Shown one piece after another: positions 20,178 through 27,500 of a DNA stretch of 64,000 nt. The stretch's first letter is position 1. Every line of letters starts with the position of its first letter. Source of the stretch: Streptomyces sp. S4.7 (GTDB lineage Bacteria; Actinomycetota; Actinomycetes; Streptomycetales; Streptomycetaceae); assembly GCF_010384365.1 (NCBI RefSeq), contig NZ_CP048397.1, positions 4,154,001 to 4,218,000 of the forward strand. The letters run 5' to 3'. Made by a program: the position numbers and the translations under genes. The notes below the pieces were generated by a model that was not told the DNA's origin, searched no databases, and saw only the letters and a program-made list of their open reading frames with translations.

Positions 20178-20828
20178 TTGGCCTGTGACCTGTGGTTGGT
20201 CCCCCTCGTCGACGTGCTGTGCTACAGCCCCGACAACCCCTTCGCCGAAGAGATCGCCGTCTACGACAAGGCACTCGGCGACGCCGGGCTGCCGTCCGTT
20301 CCCGTCTTCGCCTACATGCCCGGCCTCTCGGGCGACGTCGCACCCGTCGCCGGCTTCGACTACGACGCGCTGCACTTCCTGCGCCGGGCGTACCTGCTCC
20401 AGATGTGCGGCCTGGCGGTGACGCCGGTGGGCGAACTGGGCGGTGACTACGAGCAGTTGCTGGAGATGTTCGAGGCGACGGCCCAGCAGTCGCATCTGGT
20501 CTGGCACTACGACCACGCGGGCGCGTACGTCCCCGTGGACTACGCGTCCCCGCTCACCAACGAGGAACTCCTCGCGGGCGGCGGCCCGCTGGGCTCGACG
20601 CAGGGCCTGCTGCGCGAGCTGGAACTGGTCGCCCCCTCGATCGGCATCGACCCGACCAACCCCCCGGCCGCCCCGGCCCCGCCCCAGGGCCCCACGTCCC
20701 TGGAGGAACCGGCGGGCCCGATCCCGTACGACGACAGCCCCTTCGCCCGCGAACGCCACGTCTGGCTGGGCCTGCACGCGGCGGCGACACGGAGCCTGGG
20801 CCAGGGCTCAATGATCATCTTCAGCTGA
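20178..20828 (+). CDS. Conserved actinobacterial protein of unknown function
   Basis: The TTG at 20178 follows GGAGAG with a 10-bp spacer and gives 216 residues beginning LACDLWLVPLVDVLCYSPDN (initiated as Met). I recall close relatives in other streptomycetes but no assigned role. The protein is soluble and acidic, with a Pro-rich segment near 160-190. The only Cys residues are at positions 3, 15 and in LLQMCGL. It has no recognisable catalytic motif. It stands alone, followed by the repeat region at 20915. Confidence 0.75.
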   Translation: MACDLWLVPLVDVLCYSPDNPFAEEIAVYDKALGDAGLPSVPVFAYMPGLSGDVAPVAGFDYDALHFLRRAYLLQMCGLAVTPVGELGGDYEQLLEMFEATAQQSHLVWHYDHAGAYVPVDYASPLTNEELLAGGGPLGSTQGLLRELELVAPSIGIDPTNPPAAPAPPQGPTSLEEPAGPIPYDDSPFARERHVWLGLHAAATRSLGQGSMIIFS

Positions 20829-20914
20829 CGACCACGACCGAGCGCCCCGGCCGGGCTGCCAAGCCCGCCCGGCGCGCCGTTGGCGCGGCCTGCCGGGTGA
20901 ACGCGCCCGCGTGG

Positions 20915-21480
20915 TCGTGCCCGCCGCGCTGCGCGAACCCCCGGCTCACCCGCCGTGCGGGGCGCGTCACGTGCCCCTGGTTCCCACCGCCGGGGGTTGG
21001 TTACGGGTCCCCGCCGCGCGCCGTGCGGAAGCGCCGACCTGCCGCGCGGTCGTGCCCGCCGCGCTGTGTGAACCTCCGGCTCACCCGCCGGGTGGACGCC
21101 GGGGCCGGTCACGGGCCCCGGCGGCCGGACCGCCGCTTGCGGGAGTACCGGGCCCCGCCGGTCGGCCGCCGGGGCCGGTCACCGCCCCTGCCGCCCGCCG
21201 TGCGGAAGCACCGGCCTGCCGGGTGGACGCGCCGACGCGCCCGCGTGGTCGTGCCCGCCGCGCTGCGGGAACCTCCGGCTCACCCGCCGGGTGGACGCCG
21301 GGGCCGGTCACGGGCCCCGCCGGCCGGACCGCCGCTTGCGGGAGCACCGGCCCCCGCCGGTCGGCCGCCGGGGCCGGTCACCGCCCCTGCCGCCCGCCGT
21401 GCGGAAGCACCGACCTGCCGGGTGGACGCGCCGACGCGCCCGCGTGGTCGTGCCCGCCGCGCTGTACGAACCCCCGGTCC
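20915..21480. repeat. 199-bp tandem repeat in a very GC-rich non-coding stretch
   Basis: The 14-mer CGTGCCCGCCGCGC recurs at 20916, 21051, 21250 and 21449, that is, with periods of 135, 199 and 199 bp. Units 21051-21249 and 21250-21448 are nearly identical, with a handful of substitutions. The first unit is shortened and the last is a stub. The period is not a multiple of three, so the long open frames through it are by-products of GC content. No gene is seen from 20829 to 21525. Confidence 0.85.
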
Positions 21481-21525
21481 CCCGCCGGGCGGGCAGGGGC
21501 AGGCCGGGCCGGGCCGGAAGCGCGA

Positions 21526-22347
21526 CTACCGCACATCCGGCGGGCGCTGGCGTGGCATGTTCGGGCGGGTGCCCGGGGGGAGGGGGAAGCGGCCCGGAGA
21601 CATCCCGGCGCCCTCCGTCCGTGCCGTACTCCCCATCGCCAGCGACTGCGTCACCAGCGGCGCGGGTCCGGCCCGGTGCTCCACCATCCAGTCCGCCGTC
21701 TCCGCCCGCACCAGCTCCGTGACGTCCTCCGAGAACCGCCGCAGCACGCCCAGGCACCGCTCCGCCGCCTCGCTCGCCGTGCCGTCCGAGGGGCCGAGCA
21801 CCTCCCGTACGCACTCCGACGCCCAGTCGTACTGGAGCGCCTGCAACCGCCGCTCCACCGCCTGCGTCGTCGCGACGTTCCGCATCCAGCCGGACGTCAG
21901 CCCGAAGTACCGGTCGCAGCCCAGACAGGCCGCCGCCAGCAGCAGCGCCAGGTACCCCCAGCCGGTGGCCCCGCCCAGTACGTGCGTCAGGTCCAGCAGC
22001 GGCAGCGCCGCGCCCGCGGCGACGCCGAGCGCCGCCGAGGCCCGCAGGGCCCGCGCGCAGCGGCGTTTGCGGACGCGCTCCGCGTGGTAGCGGGCGACCG
22101 TACGCAGCGCGCCCGCCTCCGCCCACCGGTACAGCTCGTCGAGCCGCCGCGCGGGCTCGCTCCAGTCCCCGGCGGGGAAGGCCCCGGTGAGCGGGTCCCC
22201 GAGGGCGCCCAACGGCACGGGCCCAGGTCCCGGACCCGCGCCGTGCGTCCGTCCTCCGCCCCCGCTCCCGTTCACACTCCCCGGCGCACCCCGCGGCACG
22301 CCGTCGTCCCGGGCCTGCCCCCCGGGCTGCATGTCCGGCTGGCTCAC
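21526..22347 (-). CDS. SLATT-domain two-helix membrane protein
   Basis: The GTG at 22347 follows AGAGGAG with a 5-bp spacer and gives 273 residues. After a Gly/Pro-rich N-terminal tail, residues about 60-190 match the SLATT layout: an amphipathic helix LDELYRWAEAGALRTVARYH, two membrane helices (about 100-120 and 127-145), then an ERRLQALQYDWASE helix. SLATT proteins are predicted pore-forming effectors, often linked to nucleotide-signalling (SMODS/SLOG) conflict systems. Here no nucleotide cyclase sits beside it; the neighbours are core ybaB-recR, so it may be a house-keeping member. The C-terminal tail is disordered and Pro/Arg-rich. Confidence 0.75.
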   Translation of the reverse strand: MSQPDMQPGGQARDDGVPRGAPGSVNGSGGGGRTHGAGPGPGPVPLGALGDPLTGAFPAGDWSEPARRLDELYRWAEAGALRTVARYHAERVRKRRCARALRASAALGVAAGAALPLLDLTHVLGGATGWGYLALLLAAACLGCDRYFGLTSGWMRNVATTQAVERRLQALQYDWASECVREVLGPSDGTASEAAERCLGVLRRFSEDVTELVRAETADWMVEHRAGPAPLVTQSLAMGSTARTEGAGMSPGRFPLPPGTRPNMPRQRPPDVR

Positions 22348-22660
22348 CGGCACTCCTCTGCGTAGATGCGTGACTCGGCGGAAGATGGAGACGTAGGACT
22401 CGACAACTCAAGAGCCCATTGAAGAAGACGTGGAAGACATGGAAGACGTGGAAGCGAACTTGCGTACCGCACTTCCTACCGCCGAATGGTGGGCGCCGTG
22501 CCCGAAATCCGGGCGCTTCCACCCCACGGGCCCCGTGATCAGGTAGAGGAGCCGGGCACTCTCACCCGAAAGAGTTCGTTCCTGCGGGTAGGGCGGGCCC
22601 CGTGGTGACCACGTAGGCTCGACCTGCCGAACATCCGACGTCGATATGCCAGGAGTGACC
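22348..22660. other. Intergenic region between SLATT gene and ybaB
   Basis: This 313-bp divergent spacer is less GC-rich than its surroundings. It has three 9-bp tandem units GAAGACGTG/GAAGACATG/GAAGACGTG at 22424-22450 and a GC hairpin-like GCCGTGCCCGAAATCCGGGC near 22495. I looked for the small SRP RNA core and for a tRNA and saw neither. It should carry both divergent promoters. Confidence 0.6.
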
Positions 22661-22996
22661 GTGATTCCCGGTGGTGGCCAGCCCAACATGCAGGAGATCC
22701 TCCAGCAGGCCCAGAAGATGCAGCAGGACCTCGCGGCGGCCCAGGAGGAACTGGCCGCGACCGAGGTCGACGGCCAGTCGGGCGGCGGTCTCGTGAAGGC
22801 CACCGTCAACGGCTCCGGAGAGCTGCGTGGCCTCGTCATCGACCCCAAGGCGGTCGATCCCGAAGATACGGAGACGCTCGCCGATCTCGTCATCGCGGCC
22901 GTCCAGGCGGCGAACGAGAACGCGCATCAGCTCCAGCAGGAGAAGCTCGGTCCGCTCGCCCAGGGACTCGGCGGGATGCCGGGCATGCCCTTCTAG
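22661..22996 (+). CDS. ybaB: YbaB/EbfC nucleoid-associated protein
   Basis: The GTG at 22661 follows AGGAG with a 5-bp spacer, giving 111 residues starting IPGGGQPNMQEIL after the initiator. The fold is recognisable from the N-terminal helix QQAQKMQQDLAAAQEELA, the central strand VKATVNGSGELRGLVIDP and a Gly/Met/Pro tail. YbaB binds DNA as a dimer and is usually encoded directly upstream of recR, as here (104-bp gap). A start at ATG 22646 is possible but has a poorer ribosome site. Confidence 0.93.
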   Translation: MIPGGGQPNMQEILQQAQKMQQDLAAAQEELAATEVDGQSGGGLVKATVNGSGELRGLVIDPKAVDPEDTETLADLVIAAVQAANENAHQLQQEKLGPLAQGLGGMPGMPF

Positions 22997-23099
22997 GGAA
23001 GCGCCCCAGCAACTACGGTACGAGCAACTAGCGTACGAGCAAGACGAATACCCACCCACCCACCTCAACTTCCATCTCGCACCTCAGGAAGGCAATCCG

Positions 23100-23699
23100 T
23101 TGTACGAAGGCGTGGTCCAGGACCTCATCGACGAACTGGGCAGGCTGCCCGGCGTCGGTCCCAAGAGCGCGCAGCGGATCGCCTTCCACATCCTTCAGGC
23201 CGAACCGACCGACGTCCGCCGCCTCGCGCACTCCCTGCTCGAAGTGAAGGACAAGGTCCGCTTCTGCGAGGTATGCGGCAATGTGGCGCAGGAGCAGCGC
23301 TGCGGCATCTGCCGCGACGCGCGCCGCGACCTGACGGTCATCTGCGTCGTCGAGGAGCCCAAGGACGTCGTGGCCATCGAGCGCACCCGCGAGTTCCGCG
23401 GCAAGTACCACGTGCTCGGCGGCGCGATCAGCCCCATCGAGGGCGTGGGCCCGGACGACCTGCGGATCCGTGAGCTGCTGGCCCGTCTCGCCGACGGTAC
23501 GGTCACCGAACTGATCCTGGCGACCGATCCCAACCTGGAGGGCGAAGCCACGGCCACGTATCTCGCACGCATGATCAAACCGATGGGCCTGAAGGTCACA
23601 CGCCTTGCCAGCGGTCTGCCCGTGGGGGGCGACCTGGAATACGCCGACGAGGTCACGCTGGGGCGTGCCTTCGAGGGGAGACGACTTCTCGATGTCTGA
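23100..23699 (+). CDS. recR: Recombination mediator RecR
   Basis: The TTG at 23100, preceded by AGGAAGG with an 8-bp spacer, gives the usual 199 residues. It has the helix-hairpin-helix LGRLPGVGPKSAQRIAFHIL (residues 13-32) and the four-Cys zinc finger CEVCGN...CGIC (about 57-72). The Toprim domain has CVVEEPKDVVAIE and LILATDPNLEGEATA. RecR works with RecF and RecO to load RecA at gaps. It follows ybaB and overlaps the DUF5063 start by 8 bp. Confidence 0.97.
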   Translation: MYEGVVQDLIDELGRLPGVGPKSAQRIAFHILQAEPTDVRRLAHSLLEVKDKVRFCEVCGNVAQEQRCGICRDARRDLTVICVVEEPKDVVAIERTREFRGKYHVLGGAISPIEGVGPDDLRIRELLARLADGTVTELILATDPNLEGEATATYLARMIKPMGLKVTRLASGLPVGGDLEYADEVTLGRAFEGRRLLDV

Positions 23700-24357
23700 C
23701 GCAACGCTGCACTCCACCACGCAGGACCCGGACGACTTCGCGGTTCAGATCGCCGATCAGGTCGAGAGTTTCATCGTCGCGGTCACGGAGATCGCGAAGG
23801 GCGACGAGCCGGACGTCGCCGTGCCCTTCCTGCTCCTGGAGGTCTCCCAACTGCTCCTGGCCGGCGGTCGGCTGGGCGCGCACGAGGACATCCTTCCCGA
23901 CGAGCGGTACGAGCCCGACCTGGGCCCGGAGCCGGACGTCGACGACCTGCGCGAGCGCTTCGCGGCGATCCTTGAGCCGATCGACGTGTACTCGGAGGTC
24001 TTCGACCCGTACGAGCCCCGCAAGGCGCCGGTCCCGGCCCGTATCTCCGACGACCTGGCCGACATCGTCGCCGACCTGCGGCACGGCATGGCGCACTACC
24101 GCGCGGGCCGGACGACCGAGGCGCTGTGGTGGTGGCAGTTCTCGTACTTCTCCAACTGGGGCTCCACGGCCTCGGCCGCCCTGCGCGCCCTCCAGTCCCT
24201 GCTGGCCCACGTCCGCCTCGACCAGCCCCTCCCGGAGCTGGACGGCCTGGACACCGACCAGGACCTGGGCGAGGACGCGCTCGCGGAGGAGGCCGGCAAG
24301 GTGATGGCGCAGGAGCTGGGCACCCTGGGCATGCGCCCGGTGGCGGACCCCGCGTAG
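23692..24357 (+). CDS. DUF5063 protein following recR
   Basis: The 221-residue protein belongs to the actinobacterial DUF5063 family, recognised by YSEVFDPYEPRKAPVPARIS, DDLADIVADLRHGMAHYRAG and EALWWWQFSYFSNWGSTAS. Its start lies inside the last codons of recR, so it is translationally coupled. Its function is unknown. The conserved position after recR suggests a link to DNA maintenance, but this is inference. It is the last core gene before the accessory island. Confidence 0.9.
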   Translation: MSDATLHSTTQDPDDFAVQIADQVESFIVAVTEIAKGDEPDVAVPFLLLEVSQLLLAGGRLGAHEDILPDERYEPDLGPEPDVDDLRERFAAILEPIDVYSEVFDPYEPRKAPVPARISDDLADIVADLRHGMAHYRAGRTTEALWWWQFSYFSNWGSTASAALRALQSLLAHVRLDQPLPELDGLDTDQDLGEDALAEEAGKVMAQELGTLGMRPVADPA

Positions 24358-24384
24358 GGGTTCTGGGGCCTGCTGGACTGCTGT

Positions 24385-24431
24385 CGATGCGCTTGGCGTG
24401 CGATCACCCCGATCGGACGCCAAGCGCATCG
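24385..24431. terminator. Bidirectional terminator at left edge of the island
   Basis: A 15-bp perfect outer stem (24385-24399 with 24417-24431) continues through one mismatch into a 5-bp inner stem with an ACCCC loop. It lies between the convergent DUF5063 gene and the 24437 gene. Confidence 0.85.
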
Positions 24432-24436
24432 GTGTG

Positions 24437-25432
24437 TCAACTCTCCTCGTGGAGCGACAGGTCGATGAGCGCGTAACTGCGATGCTCACGTCCCAGCGGT
24501 GACCGTGCCGTGAGGACACTGACCTCCGCGAGCACCTGCCGCTCCGCGTAAGCGGCCAGATACGGAGTCACGTTCTCTTTCGGGGTGCGAGCCGCCACCA
24601 GGCCCACCCCGGCGACCTCGATCTCCACCAGGCCGCGGATCCTGCTTCCGCCGACGAGTGTGCCGACGAGAGACGTCCGGTCCTCCACGACCTCGGCCGC
24701 CAGCAGCACGCGCCGACAGCGGTCGGCCCCGTCGGAACTCAACCTGGATGTCCTGCTCACTGTTGACTGGGACTGCCACGTCAACGTGACGTCGGCTCCC
24801 GTCGAGGCGAGCACGTTCGAGAGTTCGGACAGATGACTGATGACTCGACGCCCCAGCGGCAGGGTCATGTCGAGAACCGCGTCGTCGGCGTCCGGGCCCG
24901 AGTCGGCACGATCGGTGACATCGAGGATCCGGTTGATCGCGAGGTCGAGCAGTGTGTCCGGGTTGCTGACACCCGGCAGCTCGTCCTGCACCGGGGCGGG
25001 CGTCCCTTCCAGCACCATGCCGTACGAAGACGCGAACACCTGCCCCGAGAACAGCTTGGTCGCGCGCTGGATCTCCTTCGGGACCGGCCCCGAGTCGTGG
25101 GTGGGACGGAGATCGTCCAAGGCGTACGCCACGGACTGCACGGCCGTCTGGAACGCCTTCAGCCAGTCACCGAGCACCGCGGACTCGACATGGTGATTCT
25201 TCACCGGCGGACCGTCGAGCGAGAAGCGAAGCAGAGTTCGGCGGGGGGCGTTGGGGCCGGACTCCGGGCTGCCGTACTGGAGCGATCGCAACAGCCGTTT
25301 CCGCTGTGCGAGGTGCAATTCCGAGAGCGTCCGAACAGGCGGTGCGCCGTCCGGCTTCTCACGGCGGGCTTCCAGCCAGGCACGGAGCGCGTCCTTGTCC
25401 GCGGGATCGGGAAAGCCTTCAGGAGCGCTCAC
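24437..25432 (-). CDS. Unknown partner protein of the nucleotidyltransferase-like gene
   Basis: I do not recognise this 331-residue protein. It is soluble and acidic, without signal peptide or membrane helices. The N-terminus is charged and probably helical. The middle has LRFSLDGPPVKNHHVESAVLGDW... followed by a beta-rich stretch with SGQVFASSYGMVLEG. Residues about 235-325 look like a small beta-barrel (TLVGTLVGGSRIRGLVEIEV). Its start overlaps the stop of the nucleotidyltransferase-like gene by 4 bp, so the pair is co-translated. The context, an island with restriction and HEPN genes, suggests a conflict or toxin-antitoxin role, which is inference only. Confidence 0.72.
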   Translation of the reverse strand: MSAPEGFPDPADKDALRAWLEARREKPDGAPPVRTLSELHLAQRKRLLRSLQYGSPESGPNAPRRTLLRFSLDGPPVKNHHVESAVLGDWLKAFQTAVQSVAYALDDLRPTHDSGPVPKEIQRATKLFSGQVFASSYGMVLEGTPAPVQDELPGVSNPDTLLDLAINRILDVTDRADSGPDADDAVLDMTLPLGRRVISHLSELSNVLASTGADVTLTWQSQSTVSRTSRLSSDGADRCRRVLLAAEVVEDRTSLVGTLVGGSRIRGLVEIEVAGVGLVAARTPKENVTPYLAAYAERQVLAEVSVLTARSPLGREHRSYALIDLSLHEES

Positions 25433-25974
25433 AGTGTCACCTCCACATAGCCTCGACGCCCGGTGCCGCCGCCCGCACGGCAGCGCTGCCAGATCTCGTC
25501 GTACAGTCCAAGCTGCTGGAAAACCTCATCGTCTCCCGGCACCATGGCCCCCGCTATCCCGAGAGCCCGGAAATCGGCGGTCGACGGCAGCCTGAGCATG
25601 TAGGCGTCCACGCGCATATCCTGCTTCACGCACCACTCGCGGCGGCCGAGGTTGTCGAGATAGTCGATGCTCGCCTCGTCCGTTCGGATCGAGTCGAGGG
25701 CTTCCGGTGCGATCAGGTAGGCGAGGTCGATGTCGCAGGGGTCGAGCTTGCCGCTGACGAAGCTCCCCGCGAGCCAGATACGGCTCACCTGGCCGACGAC
25801 GCTGCGGACCAGTTCGACGTGCATGCTCAGCTCGTCCCACAGACCGGCCCGCGTTGTCGAGCGGGACCAGCGATCGGCCCGTACGAGTTCCGCCTCGACC
25901 TCGCTCCAGCTCAAGGGGAATCGGCCCGGCGGCGGGCAGGACGTGTCAGGGAGGAATCCGGGAAGTGGAGACAT
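25429..25974 (-). CDS. Nucleotidyltransferase-fold protein (DUF6932/MNT-like)
   Basis: The 181-residue product has the pol-beta-type nucleotidyltransferase signature: Gly70-Ser71 in IWLAGSFVSG, then Asp81-x-Asp83 in CDIDLAYL. A third acidic residue may be the Asp in QDMRVDAYML. The family resembles DUF6932 proteins. It is first in a two-gene operon with the 331-residue partner at 24437 (ATGA overlap). MNT-type enzymes can AMPylate or otherwise modify a partner toxin, or a tRNA. No HEPN gene is adjacent, though one is found at 30423. The fold call is good; the activity is not established. Confidence 0.75.
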   Translation of the reverse strand: MSPLPGFLPDTSCPPPGRFPLSWSEVEAELVRADRWSRSTTRAGLWDELSMHVELVRSVVGQVSRIWLAGSFVSGKLDPCDIDLAYLIAPEALDSIRTDEASIDYLDNLGRREWCVKQDMRVDAYMLRLPSTADFRALGIAGAMVPGDDEVFQQLGLYDEIWQRCRAGGGTGRRGYVEVTL

Positions 25975-26064
25975 ACGGCTCTCGGTCGGCTCAATGCTGT
26001 GCTCGCAGAGTAGGGGGAGCCGTGCCCTGTACGGGCGGAAAGAGGGGCCTTTGGCTCAAAGGGG

Positions 26065-26163
26065 CGGCTTGAGGCCCACCTCGAACTACACGTACTTCTG
26101 ACTACACGTCCTTCTGAACGGCCGCCCTCCCGTCCCCCGGCGCGACGTGATCGCCCCGATGAG
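26065..26163 (-). pseudogene. Decayed 3' end of an RsbW-like ATPase gene
   Basis: Read on the minus strand, this piece gives LIGAITSRRGTGGRPF, a gap with two stops, then YV-FEVGLKPP. This aligns with the C-terminus of the intact ATPase at 29793 (LIDAIASRWGTGERPF...YVWFELDLKP). The break contains a 16-bp tandem duplication, CTACACGTACTTCTGA at 26086-26101 and a one-base variant at 26102-26117, which adds stops. It is a remnant of a second paralogue, joined directly to the next pseudogene. Confidence 0.7.
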
Positions 26164-26182
26164 CGGGGGCTGGCTTGGCCAC

Positions 26183-26912
26183 ATGCCGCGACACCGCATC
26201 CTTCAGGTCTGCCCGAACGGCGCGCGGACCCGTGCCGAGCACCCCCGGCTGCCCGTCTCGTCGGCCGAACTCGGCGTCGCCGTGCGGGACGCCGTCGCGG
26301 ACGGGGCCGAGGACGTACATCTGCATCCGAAGGACCACAACGGCACGGACACCCTGGCCGCGTCGTACGTCGCGGCGGCGCTGACCGCCGTACGGGCAGC
26401 CGCACCCGGTATCCCGGTGGGCGTCACGACGGGCGCCTGGACGACCTCCGACCCCGAGCGGCGGGCCGCGCTGGTCAGCGCCTGGACCGTGCTGCCGGAC
26501 CACGCCTCGGTGAACTGGCACGAGGACGGCGCGGATCTGGTCGCGGACGCCCTGCTCGCCCGGGGCGTCGGCATCGAGGCGGGCCTCTACTCCGGTACGG
26601 ACGCGGTCCGCCGCTTCCTCGCCTGGCCCTCGGCCGGCCGCGTACTGCGGGTGCTCGCCGAGGTCACGGACCCCGACCCGCACACCGCCCCGGCGACGGC
26701 CACCGCGCTCCTCACCGAACTCCGGAACAGGGACCTGCCCGCCCCGGTCCTGCTGCACGGCGAGGACGGCTCGGCCTGGCCGGTCCTGCGGCCGGCGTGG
26801 CCGAGGGCCTGTCCGCCCGTATCGGCCTGGAGGACGTACTCCACCTCCCGGACGCCACCCCCACGCCGAACTGATCCGGTGTGCCCGGGAGTTCATCGGT
26901 CGGCCGATCTGA
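26183..26912 (+). pseudogene. Frameshifted BKACE-family (DUF849, Kce-like) gene
   Basis: Translation from ATG 26183 gives a clear beta-keto acid cleavage enzyme: LQVCPNGARTRAEHP, the metal-binding VHLHPKD, VGVTTGAW and SVNWHEDGA. After PVLR near 26790 the family sequence continues one frame over (AGVAEGLSARIGLEDVLHLP). After about 26862 it shifts again (AELIRCAREFIGRPI, stop at 26912). Each break is explained by one missing base; the second falls in a run of C. Kce-type enzymes cleave beta-keto acids with acetyl-CoA. The gene is inactive unless both breaks are sequencing errors. Its 5' end abuts the ATPase remnant. Confidence 0.8.
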
Positions 26913-27071
26913 GAGGGAGTGCTCTTGCGCGCCCCGTGTCGCGGCTGCTACGGGCTGTGAGGTCTGTTCCGCCCTTGATCCGGTTCTCGCTTGCGTCCGG
27001 CACGGGGTGCTCCACTAACGTCACTGAGACGGCGCAACAGTGTGCGCGGGGTGACCAGTTCGGGGGAGACG

Positions 27072-27500
27072 GTGTCGTATTCGCAGGGGTGGCAGGAAGT
27101 GTTCACGCTCTCGGACCTGCCGACCGGGGATCCGGGGACCGGTATGTCGCTGGCCTCGACGGGCGACACGGGCGCGGGCGGCGGCACCGGCGGTCTGAAG
27201 CACAGCGCCGGACCGTGGACCAGCGCGTCAGGGACCGCCGACTCGCTGCGGACCAGTACCGGGAAGAGCCGCAGCCGACTCGGTACCGCACATGAGGGTG
27301 TCGCGTCCGGCGCTGCGGGGTTCTCAGCCGTGGGGGCGTTGACCGAGGTGATGGAATCGTGGGAGAAGCGATTGACCGCGGTGCGGGGCGAATGCGCTTA
27401 CCTGGACGGGGCGTTGGCGAAGGTCGCCAAGGAGATGGGGGAGACCGACGTCAGGATCGAGAAGTCGGTACAGGGCGTGCACGCGGGTGAGAGCCGGTGA
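27072..27500 (+). CDS. Small helical protein upstream of DUF1023 hydrolase (WXG-like)
   Basis: The GTG at 27072 follows GGGGGAG closely and gives 142 residues; GTG at 27051 is an alternative. After a Gly/Thr/Ser-rich stretch, residues about 60-140 look like a helical hairpin (AAGFSAVGALTEVMESWEKRL, then a second helix with LDGALAKVAKEMGETDVRI), similar in size and place to WXG100-like ESX partners. The stop overlaps the GTG of the hydrolase by 4 bp. From memory, small-protein/DUF1023 gene pairs are common in Streptomyces. Specific function is unknown. Confidence 0.68.
   Translation: MSYSQGWQEVFTLSDLPTGDPGTGMSLASTGDTGAGGGTGGLKHSAGPWTSASGTADSLRTSTGKSRSRLGTAHEGVASGAAGFSAVGALTEVMESWEKRLTAVRGECAYLDGALAKVAKEMGETDVRIEKSVQGVHAGESR

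Noticed and set aside
20897..22365. Open frames of 397 and 484 codons through the 199-bp repeat and the SLATT gene
   Set aside because: Products are Arg/Pro/Ala-rich, antisense to a recognisable protein, and the repeat period breaks the frame. This is an effect of GC content.
22348..22660. Small SRP RNA or tRNA near ybaB-recR
   Set aside because: The conserved SRP core and tRNA T-arm signatures were not found in this spacer.
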